A stretch of 5,543 nucleotides of DNA. It comes from Glaciimonas sp. GTDB taxonomy: Bacteria; Pseudomonadota; Gammaproteobacteria; Burkholderiales; Burkholderiaceae. The position numbers and the translations under genes are program-made. Where the stretch lies: NCBI GenBank assembly GCA_014377145.1, contig JACMQE010000240.1, positions 1 through 5,543 of the forward strand, given 5' to 3'. A model generated the notes under the pieces. The model made no database searches. It had not been told where the DNA came from and saw only the letters and a list, made by a program, of their open reading frames with translations. This document shows, one piece after another, positions 1 through 5,543 of the stretch (positions within the stretch are counted from its first letter, which is position 1; each line of letters starts with the position of its first letter).

Positions 1-25
1 ACACAAGGCGGGAGGGCTTTTACAA

Positions 26-46
26 TGCAAATGTCTTAATTGGACC
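26..46. repeat. Direct repeat, copy 1 (partner at 468-488 inside fabI)
   Basis: Positions 26-46 match positions 468-488 at 20 of 21 bases, with 17 consecutive identities (30-46 and 472-488). The partner copy encodes the G-P-I-K-T-L part of fabI. Here, on the minus strand, the matching frame reads G-P-I-K-T-F and then hits a stop after A-L, so it is not a functional gene piece. It could be a small duplicated scrap of fabI or a chance match. Confidence 0.5.
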
Positions 47-53
47 AAGACAT
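31..53. repeat. Perfect 7-bp inverted repeat with 9-base loop
   Basis: ATGTCTT at 31-37 is the reverse complement of AAGACAT at 47-53, with AATTGGACC between. The arms are not G+C-rich and no T-run follows on either strand, so it is not a standard intrinsic terminator. It overlaps the direct repeat shared with fabI, but the fabI copy lacks the second arm. Its role is unknown. Confidence 0.45.
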
Positions 54-263
54 GCTTAGGCTTGCGCAGCTACTTGTTTTTGTTTTTAATGATCAAGCTA
101 ATTCGCTTAACCATTGCTTGCGTCATACTCTAACGCAGCCCAACATAATACAGTATTCCCATCTCTATTACACGCTCTATGTTGCGATTACAAATAAATA
201 CAGGCATTTTTTATTAAAAACCGATCTGTTGCAGTTGTTTTTTCATATGGTCTAGCACCGACA

Positions 264-284
264 ATCTCAGAATTAATCTGAGAT
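264..284 (-). other. Stem-loop enclosing the fabI stop codon
   Basis: ATCTCAGA (264-271) and TCTGAGAT (277-284) form a perfect 8-bp stem around a 5-base loop. The fabI TAA (273-275) lies within that loop. No U-run follows on the minus strand, so it is not a textbook Rho-independent terminator. It may protect the mRNA 3' end or be incidental. Confidence 0.5.
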
Positions 285-1055
285 GCCGCCGACAACCTTC
301 GAGAAACCACCATCTACGTACGTGATTTCGCCGGTAATGCCATTCGCCAGATCGGACAAAAGGAATGCTGACGCATTACCGACATCCTCAAGGGTGACGT
401 TGCGCCGCAAAGGCGCATGGTCGGCGACAAAGCCAAGTATCTTGCCAAAACCTTTAATTCCGCTAGCTGCCAATGTCTTAATTGGACCGGCAGAGATACC
501 ATTGACGCGCACGCCTTTTGGACCTAGCGACTCCGCTAGATAACGCACACTAGCTTCTAAAGATGCTTTCGCCAAGCCCATAGTGTTGTAGTTGGGCACG
601 ACGCGCTCAGAACCTAGATAAGTCAAGGTCAGCAAAGCTGAATGAGGTCGCAGCATTGGCAGCGCCGCTTTTGCCATCGCAGGGAAGCTATAAGCCGAAA
701 TATCATGGGCAATCTTAAAGCCTTCGCGCGACAAACCGTCTAAAAAGTCACTCGCAATAGCTTCAGTTGGTGCAAACCCAATGGCGTGAACAAAGCCATC
801 AAGGTGATTCCATGATTTACCTAGATCCGCAAATAATGCGTTGATCTGCGCATCGCTGCTAACGTCGCAATCGAAAATCAGTTTACTGTCAAATTCGGTA
901 GAAAATTTGGTGATGCGGTCTAAAAAGCGTTCGCCGACATAGGTGAATGCCAGCTCAGCACCTTCGCGTTTGCAAGCCTGGGCAATGCCATAGGCGATTG
1001 AGCGGTTCGACAATACGCCAGTGATCAGGATTTTTTTTCCTTGCAGAAATGCCAT
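273..1055 (-). CDS. fabI: Enoyl-[acyl-carrier-protein] reductase (NADH), FabI
   Basis: This enzyme carries out the last step of each round of type II fatty-acid elongation in the cytoplasm, reducing trans-2-enoyl-ACP to acyl-ACP with NADH. The 260-residue product matches the family's usual length (E. coli FabI has 262). It has the short-chain dehydrogenase fold with the FabI-specific features: an N-terminal nucleotide-binding segment (residues 7-20), IGFAP at 92-96, Tyr146, and catalytic Tyr156 and Lys163 spaced Y-x6-K. Numbering coincides with E. coli. Gly93, Met159 and Phe203, positions linked to triclosan binding or resistance in E. coli, have the sensitive-type residues, so triclosan sensitivity is expected (inference). 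The ATG at 1055 was chosen because GGAG lies 5 bases upstream and the protein then begins as the family does. An in-frame ATG at 1112 would add 19 atypical residues and has no Shine-Dalgarno. It follows mltD in the same direction after 234 bases and probably has its own promoter. Confidence 0.97.
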   Translation of the reverse strand: MAFLQGKKILITGVLSNRSIAYGIAQACKREGAELAFTYVGERFLDRITKFSTEFDSKLIFDCDVSSDAQINALFADLGKSWNHLDGFVHAIGFAPTEAIASDFLDGLSREGFKIAHDISAYSFPAMAKAALPMLRPHSALLTLTYLGSERVVPNYNTMGLAKASLEASVRYLAESLGPKGVRVNGISAGPIKTLAASGIKGFGKILGFVADHAPLRRNVTLEDVGNASAFLLSDLANGITGEITYVDGGFSKVVGGISD

Positions 1056-1060
1056 GTTGA

Positions 1061-1064
1061 CTCC
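1061..1064 (-). promoter_or_regulatory. Shine-Dalgarno site of fabI (decides the start)
   Basis: The minus strand reads GGAG, then five bases, then the ATG at 1055. The alternative upstream ATG at 1112 has no purine-rich sequence in front of it, so this site supports the shorter 260-residue protein. Confidence 0.75.
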
Positions 1065-1074
1065 AGATATACGC

Positions 1075-1094
1075 GCCGCGGCAGGTTCCGCGGC
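1075..1094 (-). other. G+C hairpin in the fabI leader, beside the ribosome binding site
   Basis: GCCGCGG (1075-1081) and CCGCGGC (1088-1094) are perfect complementary arms, all G and C, around a 6-base loop. In the predicted fabI transcript the hairpin ends about 10 bases before the GGAG Shine-Dalgarno. No U-run follows, so it is not an intrinsic terminator. It could influence translation initiation or mRNA stability. That role is inference; only the base pairing is seen. Confidence 0.5.
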
Positions 1095-1178
1095 AAGGTT
1101 TTGTTGCGGCATGCTAACTGCGCACTGAAAAGTGTTATTAACCCAGCAGAGAACGGATTTTTAAACCGACAAGGGCAG

Positions 1179-1207
1179 ATTGTAGGGGTTCAATGAGATC
1201 AGGGCAA
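1179..1207 (-). promoter_or_regulatory. Candidate sigma-70 promoter of fabI
   Basis: On the minus strand a -35 TTGCCC (1207-1202) and a -10 TACAAT (1184-1179) are separated by exactly 17 bases. They match the TTGACA/TATAAT consensus at 4 of 6 and 5 of 6 positions. Transcription would start near 1172, giving a leader of roughly 115 bases that includes the G+C hairpin at 1075-1094. Confidence 0.5.
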
Positions 1208-1289
1208 ATAATACGGAATGTTGTTAAATAAATACCATTAATAACTAATTGCTTCGCTGCTTGCGATTACTAGGCGTAACGCGCGATAA

Positions 1290-2879
1290 TCATTGTTTCC
1301 TAGCGTCTTTTGATGCCAGGATTTCTCTCTCTGTGGTGTGGGTCTGGCTTTTCTTCTTCGTAGCGATGCGAACTATTTTCTTTGCAACTGCTTTGCTGGG
1401 CTTACTAGCACTAGCGACTTTTACAATCCGTTCCCTACGTTCGCCGCGTTTGTTAACCAGCACTGCTTTTCGGTATTGCGTGGTGGCAGCAGCGCGTCTT
1501 ATGCTGCCACCACCATTTGAGGCATTACGGTTCGGTACTTGTAATTGCAAACTTTGACCACGACTGACAGCATCGCGACATAACCTGTTCCAAGATTTGA
1601 CCTGACTAACACTAACGTTATAGCGCCCTGCGATGGATGCTAGCGTATCGCGTTTTCCCACTTTAATAAAGATGCGCCGGGTTTCAGGGATGTCTGGAGC
1701 CACTGCCATGGTAGCGTTGTTGGCAACCTCAGCAGTGATGTCGCTTTTGTCGGTGTTAGTTTTCGGGACTAGAATAGTTGAGCCAGCCTTTAGCAGCATC
1801 CGTGGTGGAATTTGATTTACTTCCCTAATAATAGCCGGCGTGGTGCCGAATTTGATCGCAATCGCCTCGATCCGTTCGCGCGCATTGCCAACTGTATGGG
1901 ACGTCCACGATGATAAAGACTGTGTCCATTTAATGATGTTTTTCTTAAATTTTTCCGCATTGGTTTGTGGTAGTAAGATTTTGGTATCTGCGCTACCGAT
2001 AATCACAGGGCGATTGAATTGCGGATTGAGTGCTTTGAAATCATCAATTGACAGTTCCGCCAGTTGCGCGGCAACCTTCACATCAATGTCACGGATTTTG
2101 CCAATAGTGACAAAATATGGTTCATTATCGATTTTTGGCAACGCAATGTTGTAAAGGTCTGGCGCGGTGATGATATTTTTAACTGCTTGCAATTTTGGTA
2201 CGTAATTGCGGGTCTCCGTAGGCATCAGTGGTGCCAGGCTGGCAAAGTCGGTTGGCAAACCAGCTGCCTTATTTTTATCAATGGCCTTTTGTACAGAGCC
2301 TTGGCCCCAGTTATAGGCTGCTAATGCCAACTGCCAATCGCCAAACATCGCATACAAGGTTTGCAGATATGTCAACGCCGCATCGGTTGACGCCAGCACG
2401 TCACGTCGCTCATCTTTGAACATGTTTTGCTTGAGATTGAAATCACGCCCTGTTGCTGGCATAAATTGCCATAAACCTACAGCCTTGGCAATAGAGAAAG
2501 CTTGTGGATTAAATGACGATTCGATAAAGGGGATTAGCGCCAGTTCGGTTGGCATGCCACGTTTTTCTAACTCTTGAACCACGTGAAATAAATAAGGCGA
2601 TGCGCGCAGCGTGGTGCGTTCAAAATAATCAGGGCGGGCGCTATAGAACTCTGTTTGTGAGATAACCTGGGCGTTATCAAGGTCAGGAATACTGAAGCCT
2701 TTGCGTATTCTTGACCATACATCAAATTGACTTATTCCGATTATGCCAACGCTCGGGTCGGTTAAATCAATCAGGATAAAAGTAGGGGTGTAAATAGAAA
2801 TATCATTGGCATGGGCCAACAGCGGGGTACTGAAAAACGCGATCGCGGCAAGCGCGTAAGTCTTGAGGATAAATTGCAT
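1290..2879 (-). CDS. mltD: Membrane-bound lytic murein transglycosylase D-like protein with LysM domains
   Basis: It is predicted to cleave the MurNAc-GlcNAc bond of peptidoglycan in the periplasm, forming 1,6-anhydro-MurNAc ends. From the chosen ATG the protein has 529 residues. A signal peptide spans 1-24, with a hydrophobic core and an AHA cleavage site. The SLT catalytic domain spans about 108-220, with the catalytic Glu120 in IESSFNP, GLWQFMPATG at 135-144, AYNWG at 188-192 and NYVPK at 225-229, all typical of the MltD family. A degenerate LysM-like unit (about 327-372) and a clearer LysM unit (about 403-448) should bind glycan. The last 70 or so residues are strongly basic. There is no lipobox cysteine, unlike E. 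coli MltD, which is a lipoprotein. An in-frame ATG at 2909 would add ten residues. Neither start has a strong Shine-Dalgarno, and 2879 gives the more conventional signal peptide. The gloB-mltD adjacency is conserved in many proteobacteria. Confidence 0.9.
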   Translation of the reverse strand: MQFILKTYALAAIAFFSTPLLAHANDISIYTPTFILIDLTDPSVGIIGISQFDVWSRIRKGFSIPDLDNAQVISQTEFYSARPDYFERTTLRASPYLFHVVQELEKRGMPTELALIPFIESSFNPQAFSIAKAVGLWQFMPATGRDFNLKQNMFKDERRDVLASTDAALTYLQTLYAMFGDWQLALAAYNWGQGSVQKAIDKNKAAGLPTDFASLAPLMPTETRNYVPKLQAVKNIITAPDLYNIALPKIDNEPYFVTIGKIRDIDVKVAAQLAELSIDDFKALNPQFNRPVIIGSADTKILLPQTNAEKFKKNIIKWTQSLSSWTSHTVGNARERIEAIAIKFGTTPAIIREVNQIPPRMLLKAGSTILVPKTNTDKSDITAEVANNATMAVAPDIPETRRIFIKVGKRDTLASIAGRYNVSVSQVKSWNRLCRDAVSRGQSLQLQVPNRNASNGGGSIRRAAATTQYRKAVLVNKRGERRERIVKVASASKPSKAVAKKIVRIATKKKSQTHTTEREILASKDARKQ

Positions 2880-2968
2880 GGATTCTTTTTTGTGACCGGC
2901 ATGCGGCATGTTTCATTCTGGATACGTATTAGCCGATATAAAACGGTAAAATGAAAAGGTTAAAGCGC

Positions 2969-2998
2969 AGTGTACGTAACCGGCTTTTGTCGCGTCAA
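2969..2998 (-). promoter_or_regulatory. Candidate sigma-70 promoter of mltD
   Basis: The minus strand carries TTGACG (2998-2993), 18 bases, then TACACT (2974-2969), matching consensus at 5 of 6 and 4 of 6 positions. Transcription would begin near 2962, leaving a leader of about 80 bases before the ATG at 2879. A second weaker pair lies downstream in the AT-rich stretch (TTAACC, 17 bases, TATATC), so the exact start is uncertain. Confidence 0.45.
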
Positions 2999-3076
2999 GC
3001 ACAAAATATGCTTTTACTAATGCATAAGTGATTGATTTATAGCGCAATTAAGCGAAAGATATTAACATAAATAAAC

Positions 3077-3103
3077 ATTCGAACTCTGCTCTACCACTAA
3101 GTT
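3077..3103 (-). pseudogene. Possible tRNA relic: D-arm joined directly to T-loop
   Basis: The minus strand reads AACTTAGTGGTAGAGCA followed at once by GAGTTCGAAT. The first part matches the tRNA D-arm consensus AGCTCAGTGGTAGAGCA at 15 of 17 bases. The second is the start of a T-arm with its TTCGAAT loop. As I recall the sequence, a bacterial tRNA-Gly(GCC) has both blocks in this order with about 24 bases of anticodon arm and variable loop between them. No acceptor stem, T-stem pairing or CCA is visible on either side, so it cannot be a working tRNA. I read it as a decayed, internally deleted tRNA fragment in the AT-rich gloB-mltD gap (2910-3196). Chance similarity is the alternative. Confidence 0.4.
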
Positions 3104-3196
3104 GATAAAAAATATTACGCTCTAATTGCTAAGAATTGATTAGATTGACAATATATTTAAAAAAAGAGAAGTATTATTTAGATAATTTTTTGAGTG

Positions 3197-4009
3197 TTAT
3201 TTAAAATCGTTTTTCCATGAACGTAAAGCATTAAATAAAACGACTGAATCGCTGTTTCCCTTATCCTCAAGCTGGTTGCGGTGCGCGTTCATTTGAAGGC
3301 TGGAAATAATTTCTGGCTGTTGATAGCGCAAAAATGGATTAGTCGCATTTTCCAGGGCAATGCTAGATGGCAATGTAGGGAGATGGCAATCCCGTTTTGC
3401 TTGCTCGGTTGCAATCCGCTCGGTCAGCGCTAGATTGCCCGGTTCAACCGCCTGCGCAAAACGCAAATTCGCCATTGTGTATTCATGGGCGCAAAATACT
3501 TGCGTTTGCGGGGGTAGTGCGCTTAACTTTGAAAGGGATGCCACCATTTGCCCAGAGGTGCCCTCGAATAAACGACCGCAGCCACCAGCAAACAGCGTAT
3601 CACCGCAAAACAGCCAATTTTGTTTGTCAGCGACATACGCAATATGACCGCGCGTATGGCCCGGGACATCGAGCACAGAAAGCACTAAAGGCAATTTTGG
3701 CACAGCAACAATATCGCCTTCTTCTAAAAGGTTGGTAACATGCGCGATAATTTCGCGTGCGGGTCCAAATACTGGCACATTCGCATGTTGCAATAAAGTT
3801 TCCACCCCACCAACATGGTCAGCATGATGATGTGTCAGTAAAATAGCGCTGAGTTTGAGCGCGTGGGCGTTCAGTGCCGCCAAGACTGGTGCTGCATCGC
3901 CGGGATCAACCACTGCCGCATGCTGTCCAGTATGTATAAGCCAAACATAATTGTTATTGAAAGCTGGAATTGCCACTACACTTAACGTGTTATTTAACAA
4001 GGTAATCAT
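3197..4009 (-). CDS. gloB: Hydroxyacylglutathione hydrolase (glyoxalase II)
   Basis: It hydrolyses S-D-lactoylglutathione to D-lactate and glutathione, the second step of methylglyoxal detoxification in the cytoplasm. The 270-residue product has the metallo-beta-lactamase fold followed by the glyoxalase II C-terminal domain (E. coli GloB has 251). All metal ligands are present: T-H-x-H-x-D-H at 59-65 (His60, His62, Asp64, His65), His118 in PGHT, bridging Asp137 in CGDTLF and His175 in [13 protein letters not shown] at 143-150 is also family-typical. The ATG at 4009 gives the N-terminus closest to known family members, and a perfect TATAAT just upstream overlaps the alternative ATG at 4036, arguing against that longer form. 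No good Shine-Dalgarno precedes 4009, so initiation may be leader-poor. The start codon overlaps that of the divergent yafS by two bases. No G+C-rich terminator follows the stop, only AT-rich sequence with T-runs. Confidence 0.95.
   Translation of the reverse strand: MITLLNNTLSVVAIPAFNNNYVWLIHTGQHAAVVDPGDAAPVLAALNAHALKLSAILLTHHHADHVGGVETLLQHANVPVFGPAREIIAHVTNLLEEGDIVAVPKLPLVLSVLDVPGHTRGHIAYVADKQNWLFCGDTLFAGGCGRLFEGTSGQMVASLSKLSALPPQTQVFCAHEYTMANLRFAQAVEPGNLALTERIATEQAKRDCHLPTLPSSIALENATNPFLRYQQPEIISSLQMNAHRNQLEDKGNSDSVVLFNALRSWKNDFK
3999..4002 (+). promoter_or_regulatory. Shine-Dalgarno site of the yafS-like gene
   Basis: AAGG lies 5 bases before the ATG at 4008 and supports that start over an upstream TTG at 3951, which would extend the protein by 19 residues inside gloB. 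The bases also encode part of the N-terminus of gloB on the other strand. Confidence 0.6.
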
Positions 4010-4868
4010 GGAAAATCTGTTTTCGAAAGAATCCATTATAGCGCTCGGCCCATGGTTACGAACGCCGATTGGCAGGTACATGCTGGAATGGGAACAAGCT
4101 CATTTGGACGCGATGACCGCAGATATTTTCGGTTTTAACGCGATGCAAATTGGTTTGCCCGAAATTGATGCGTTGCAAGCTAACCGTATGCTCCACAAAT
4201 GGCTGGCTAGTGATGGCAAGCTTGCCGACGGACTGACAGGTGGCGTAGGATTAACCCCGATGCTGGATGTCGATTTGCAAAAGCAAGATCTGCCTCTACC
4301 CCCGGACCGCTCTAGAATAATCATTGCCCACGATTGTGCTGAACTGCCATTCGCCTCACAAAGCCTGGACTTGGTAGTATTGCCGCACGTGCTAGAGTTT
4401 GCCGCCGAACCGCATCAGGTATTGCGAGAGGTCGAGCGGGTATTGATTCCCGAAGGGCAGGTCATCATTTGTGGATTTAATCCAGCTAGCTTATGGGGCA
4501 TACGACAATCGACTGGTCACCTCTCTGGCGCCCATTTTTTGCCACAGAATGCCGAGTTTATTAGCCTGCTTCGTCTCAAGGACTGGTTGAAATTGCTGAA
4601 TATGGAAGTTAATCGTGGCCGTTTCGGTTGCTATGCCCCACCCTGTTCTACAGCGAAATGGCTGTACCGTTTTTCGTTTATGGAAAAAGCCGGTAACCGC
4701 TGGTGGCCATATTTTGGTGCGGCTTATATAATACAAGCGATTAAACGGGTTAAAGGGATGTATCTGATCGGCCCGGCTTTTAGTAAAAAAGCAGTCAAGG
4801 CTGCTAACGGCGTGCCAGCGACGAATCAGATACGTAGGGCTAAGGTGGGTGAAAAACAAGAACTGTGA
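4008..4868 (+). CDS. yafS: YafS-like SAM-dependent methyltransferase-fold protein
   Basis: The 286-residue product resembles the E. coli YafS family, uncharacterised proteins with a class I methyltransferase (Methyltransf_11-type) fold. What can be seen: a segment at 106-160 with A-E-L-P-F-A, a strand [11 protein letters not shown], then [21 protein letters not shown], which fits motifs II-IV of the fold. S-L-W-G-I-R and a [10 protein letters not shown] block near 192-201 are both close to E. coli YafS. The usual N-terminal SAM-binding motif I (G-x-G-x-G after an acidic strand) is not evident, and GGVG at 78-81 is a poor substitute, so activity and substrate are unknown. The C-terminus is basic. 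It lies between gloB and rnhA, as yafS does in E. coli. The promoter must lie within gloB; TACACT at 3977-3982 is a weak -10 candidate without a good -35. Confidence 0.85.
   Translation: MENLFSKESIIALGPWLRTPIGRYMLEWEQAHLDAMTADIFGFNAMQIGLPEIDALQANRMLHKWLASDGKLADGLTGGVGLTPMLDVDLQKQDLPLPPDRSRIIIAHDCAELPFASQSLDLVVLPHVLEFAAEPHQVLREVERVLIPEGQVIICGFNPASLWGIRQSTGHLSGAHFLPQNAEFISLLRLKDWLKLLNMEVNRGRFGCYAPPCSTAKWLYRFSFMEKAGNRWWPYFGAAYIIQAIKRVKGMYLIGPAFSKKAVKAANGVPATNQIRRAKVGEKQEL
4035..4062 (-). promoter_or_regulatory. Candidate gloB promoter inside the yafS coding region
   Basis: The minus strand has a perfect -10 TATAAT (4040-4035), preceded after 16 bases by a weak -35 TTCGTA (4062-4057). Transcription would begin near 4028, about 19 bases before the gloB ATG at 4009. 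It lies within codons 10-18 of the yafS-like gene, as required by the absence of any intergenic space. Confidence 0.45.
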
Positions 4869-4960
4869 ATAGTGCTAAAGCTTTGTAGTCTGTAGTCGTT
4901 CCCATTTTTTTATTTAATTTTTAATTGTTTTTAATATTTATTTTCGATAAATAAGCCAGC

Positions 4961-5395
4961 ATGGACAAATTAGAAATATTTACAGATGGCGCTTGTAAAG
5001 GTAATCCCGGCGCTGGTGGCTGGGGCGCATTGCTTATTTCCGGTGGCAACGAAAAAGAGTTGTTTGGCGGCGAGCACAACACCACTAATAATCGGATGGA
5101 ATTACTGGCCGTGATCGAGGCCTTGAAAGTGCTGAAGAAGCCTTGCGAAGTCACCTTGCATACCGATAGCCAGTACGTCCAGAAAGGGATTAGCGAGTGG
5201 ATACATGGCTGGAAGGCGCGCGGCTGGAAAACAGCGGCGAAAGCGCCTGTGAAGAATGTCGATTTATGGCAAGCATTGGACGCAGCGCAGGCCCGTCACA
5301 AGATTGAATGGCTCTGGGTAAGGGGGCATAATGGGCACGCAGGAAATGAACGGGCTGACGCACTTGCCAATCGGGGTGTTGAAGTTGCGCCGTGA
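4961..5395 (+). CDS. rnhA: Ribonuclease HI
   Basis: It degrades the RNA strand of RNA-DNA hybrids (R-loops, primers) in the cytoplasm with Mg2+. The 144-residue product is complete, slightly shorter than E. coli RNase HI (155). The catalytic set is present: Asp9 in [11 protein letters not shown], Glu47 in NNRMEL, Asp69 in HTDSQYV, His123 in RGHNGH and Asp133 in ERADALA. The basic handle typical of bacterial RNase HI, with its W-x3-W-K pattern, lies at about 80-99. The ATG at 4961 gives the usual N-terminus, although no clear Shine-Dalgarno precedes it. It sits 92 bases after yafS in a very AT-rich gap (4905-4953) that could hold a promoter; TAATAT at 4932-4937 is possible but lacks a good -35. 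In E. coli rnhA faces away from dnaQ, whereas here both point the same way. Confidence 0.97.
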   Translation: MDKLEIFTDGACKGNPGAGGWGALLISGGNEKELFGGEHNTTNNRMELLAVIEALKVLKKPCEVTLHTDSQYVQKGISEWIHGWKARGWKTAAKAPVKNVDLWQALDAAQARHKIEWLWVRGHNGHAGNERADALANRGVEVAP

Positions 5396-5445
5396 TAGTG
5401 CGGTGTGCCGTGAGTCCGTTACACGTTTTTATTGTTGAATAATTC

Positions 5446-5543
5446 ATGCGACTCATTATTTTAGATACAGAAACGACAGGATTGAATCCGCGCTCTGGTG
5501 ATCGCATCATCGAAGTAGGATGCGTTGAAATGGTCAATCGTCG
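5446..5543 (+). CDS. dnaQ: DNA polymerase III epsilon subunit, 5' part only
   Basis: This is the start of the 3'-5' proofreading exonuclease of the replicative polymerase, which works in the Pol III core with the alpha and theta subunits. Only the first 32 codons are present before the window ends. They begin [12 protein letters not shown], the Exo I motif of the DnaQ/DEDD exonucleases with metal-binding Asp7 and Glu9. R-I-I-E-V-G-C-V-E follows, matching E. coli DnaQ's K-I-I-E-I-G-A-V-E. The ATG at 5446 fits the family N-terminus. No strong Shine-Dalgarno is seen, and 50 bases separate it from rnhA. The rnhA-dnaQ pairing supports the assignment over other DEDD exonucleases such as RNase T. 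Confidence 0.92.
   Translation, partial: MRLIILDTETTGLNPRSGDRIIEVGCVEMVNR

Larger units (their letters stand above)
1..272. other. Left-edge region without a recognisable gene
   Basis: I find no supportable gene here on either strand. The longest open frame on the plus strand begins with TTG at 40, has no Shine-Dalgarno sequence near it and encodes nothing I recognise. The minus-strand frames are short. The region is AT-rich downstream of fabI and is presumably intergenic. It contains a 7-bp inverted repeat (31-53), a near-copy of a piece of fabI (26-46) and the fabI stop-codon stem-loop (264-284). The first 20 bases may belong to a neighbour that lies outside the window. Confidence 0.6.

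Noticed and set aside
40..255. 71-codon open frame on the plus strand starting with TTG
   Set aside because: No Shine-Dalgarno near the TTG, no recognisable motif, AT-rich low-complexity composition, and it lies in a likely intergenic stretch.
1056..1112. 19-codon N-terminal extension of fabI from an upstream ATG
   Set aside because: There is no Shine-Dalgarno before 1112, while GGAG stands correctly before 1055, and the family N-terminus begins at 1055. The extension would also be translated through the G+C hairpin.
1249..2419. Several plus-strand open frames opposite mltD
   Set aside because: They are antisense shadows of a well-supported gene and show no domain or ribosome binding site of their own.
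3121..3144. Imperfect inverted repeat (TCTAAT/ATTAGA) downstream of gloB, with a T-run further on
   Set aside because: A 6-bp AT-only stem with a 12-base loop in AT-rich sequence is expected by chance and would be unstable as a terminator.
4884..4897. Tandem copy of TGTAGTC after yafS
   Set aside because: Two copies of a 7-mer are too short to indicate a meaningful repeat; probably replication slippage.
5396..5445. Possible rnhA terminator (CGTG/CACG pairing followed by TTTTTATT)
   Set aside because: Only a 4-bp stem with a 9-base loop, too weak to call as an intrinsic terminator.

Overview
This window looks like an ordinary housekeeping segment of a betaproteobacterial chromosome, most likely order Burkholderiales. 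FabI reads like the Burkholderia-type protein through most of its length, and the gene set mltD, gloB, yafS-like, rnhA, dnaQ is a conserved proteobacterial neighbourhood. G+C is moderate and lower than in Burkholderia itself, with very AT-rich gaps. That would fit a lower-GC member of Oxalobacteraceae or a relative, but the family is a guess.

Layout, left to right. Positions 1-272 hold no convincing gene. Three genes then point left: fabI (273-1055, enoyl-ACP reductase), mltD (1290-2879, LysM-bearing lytic transglycosylase) and gloB (3197-4009, glyoxalase II). Three genes point right: a yafS-like methyltransferase-fold protein (4008-4868), rnhA (4961-5395, RNase HI) and dnaQ (from 5446, cut by the window end; proofreading subunit of DNA polymerase III).

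The two divergent arms meet with no intergenic space. The ATG of gloB and the ATG of yafS overlap inside one CATG, so each gene's promoter must lie inside the other gene. Candidate sigma-70 promoters are visible for fabI, mltD and gloB. fabI has a compact G+C hairpin just upstream of its Shine-Dalgarno site and a second stem-loop that holds its stop codon in the loop.

The genes cover separate tasks: fatty-acid elongation (fabI), peptidoglycan turnover (mltD), methylglyoxal detoxification (gloB), and RNA removal and proofreading around replication (rnhA, dnaQ). I see no mobile element, CRISPR array or new multi-gene system. The least expected signal is a 27-base stretch between gloB and mltD (3077-3103, minus strand). 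It reads like a tRNA D-arm joined directly to a tRNA T-loop, as if the anticodon arm of a glycine-type tRNA had been deleted.
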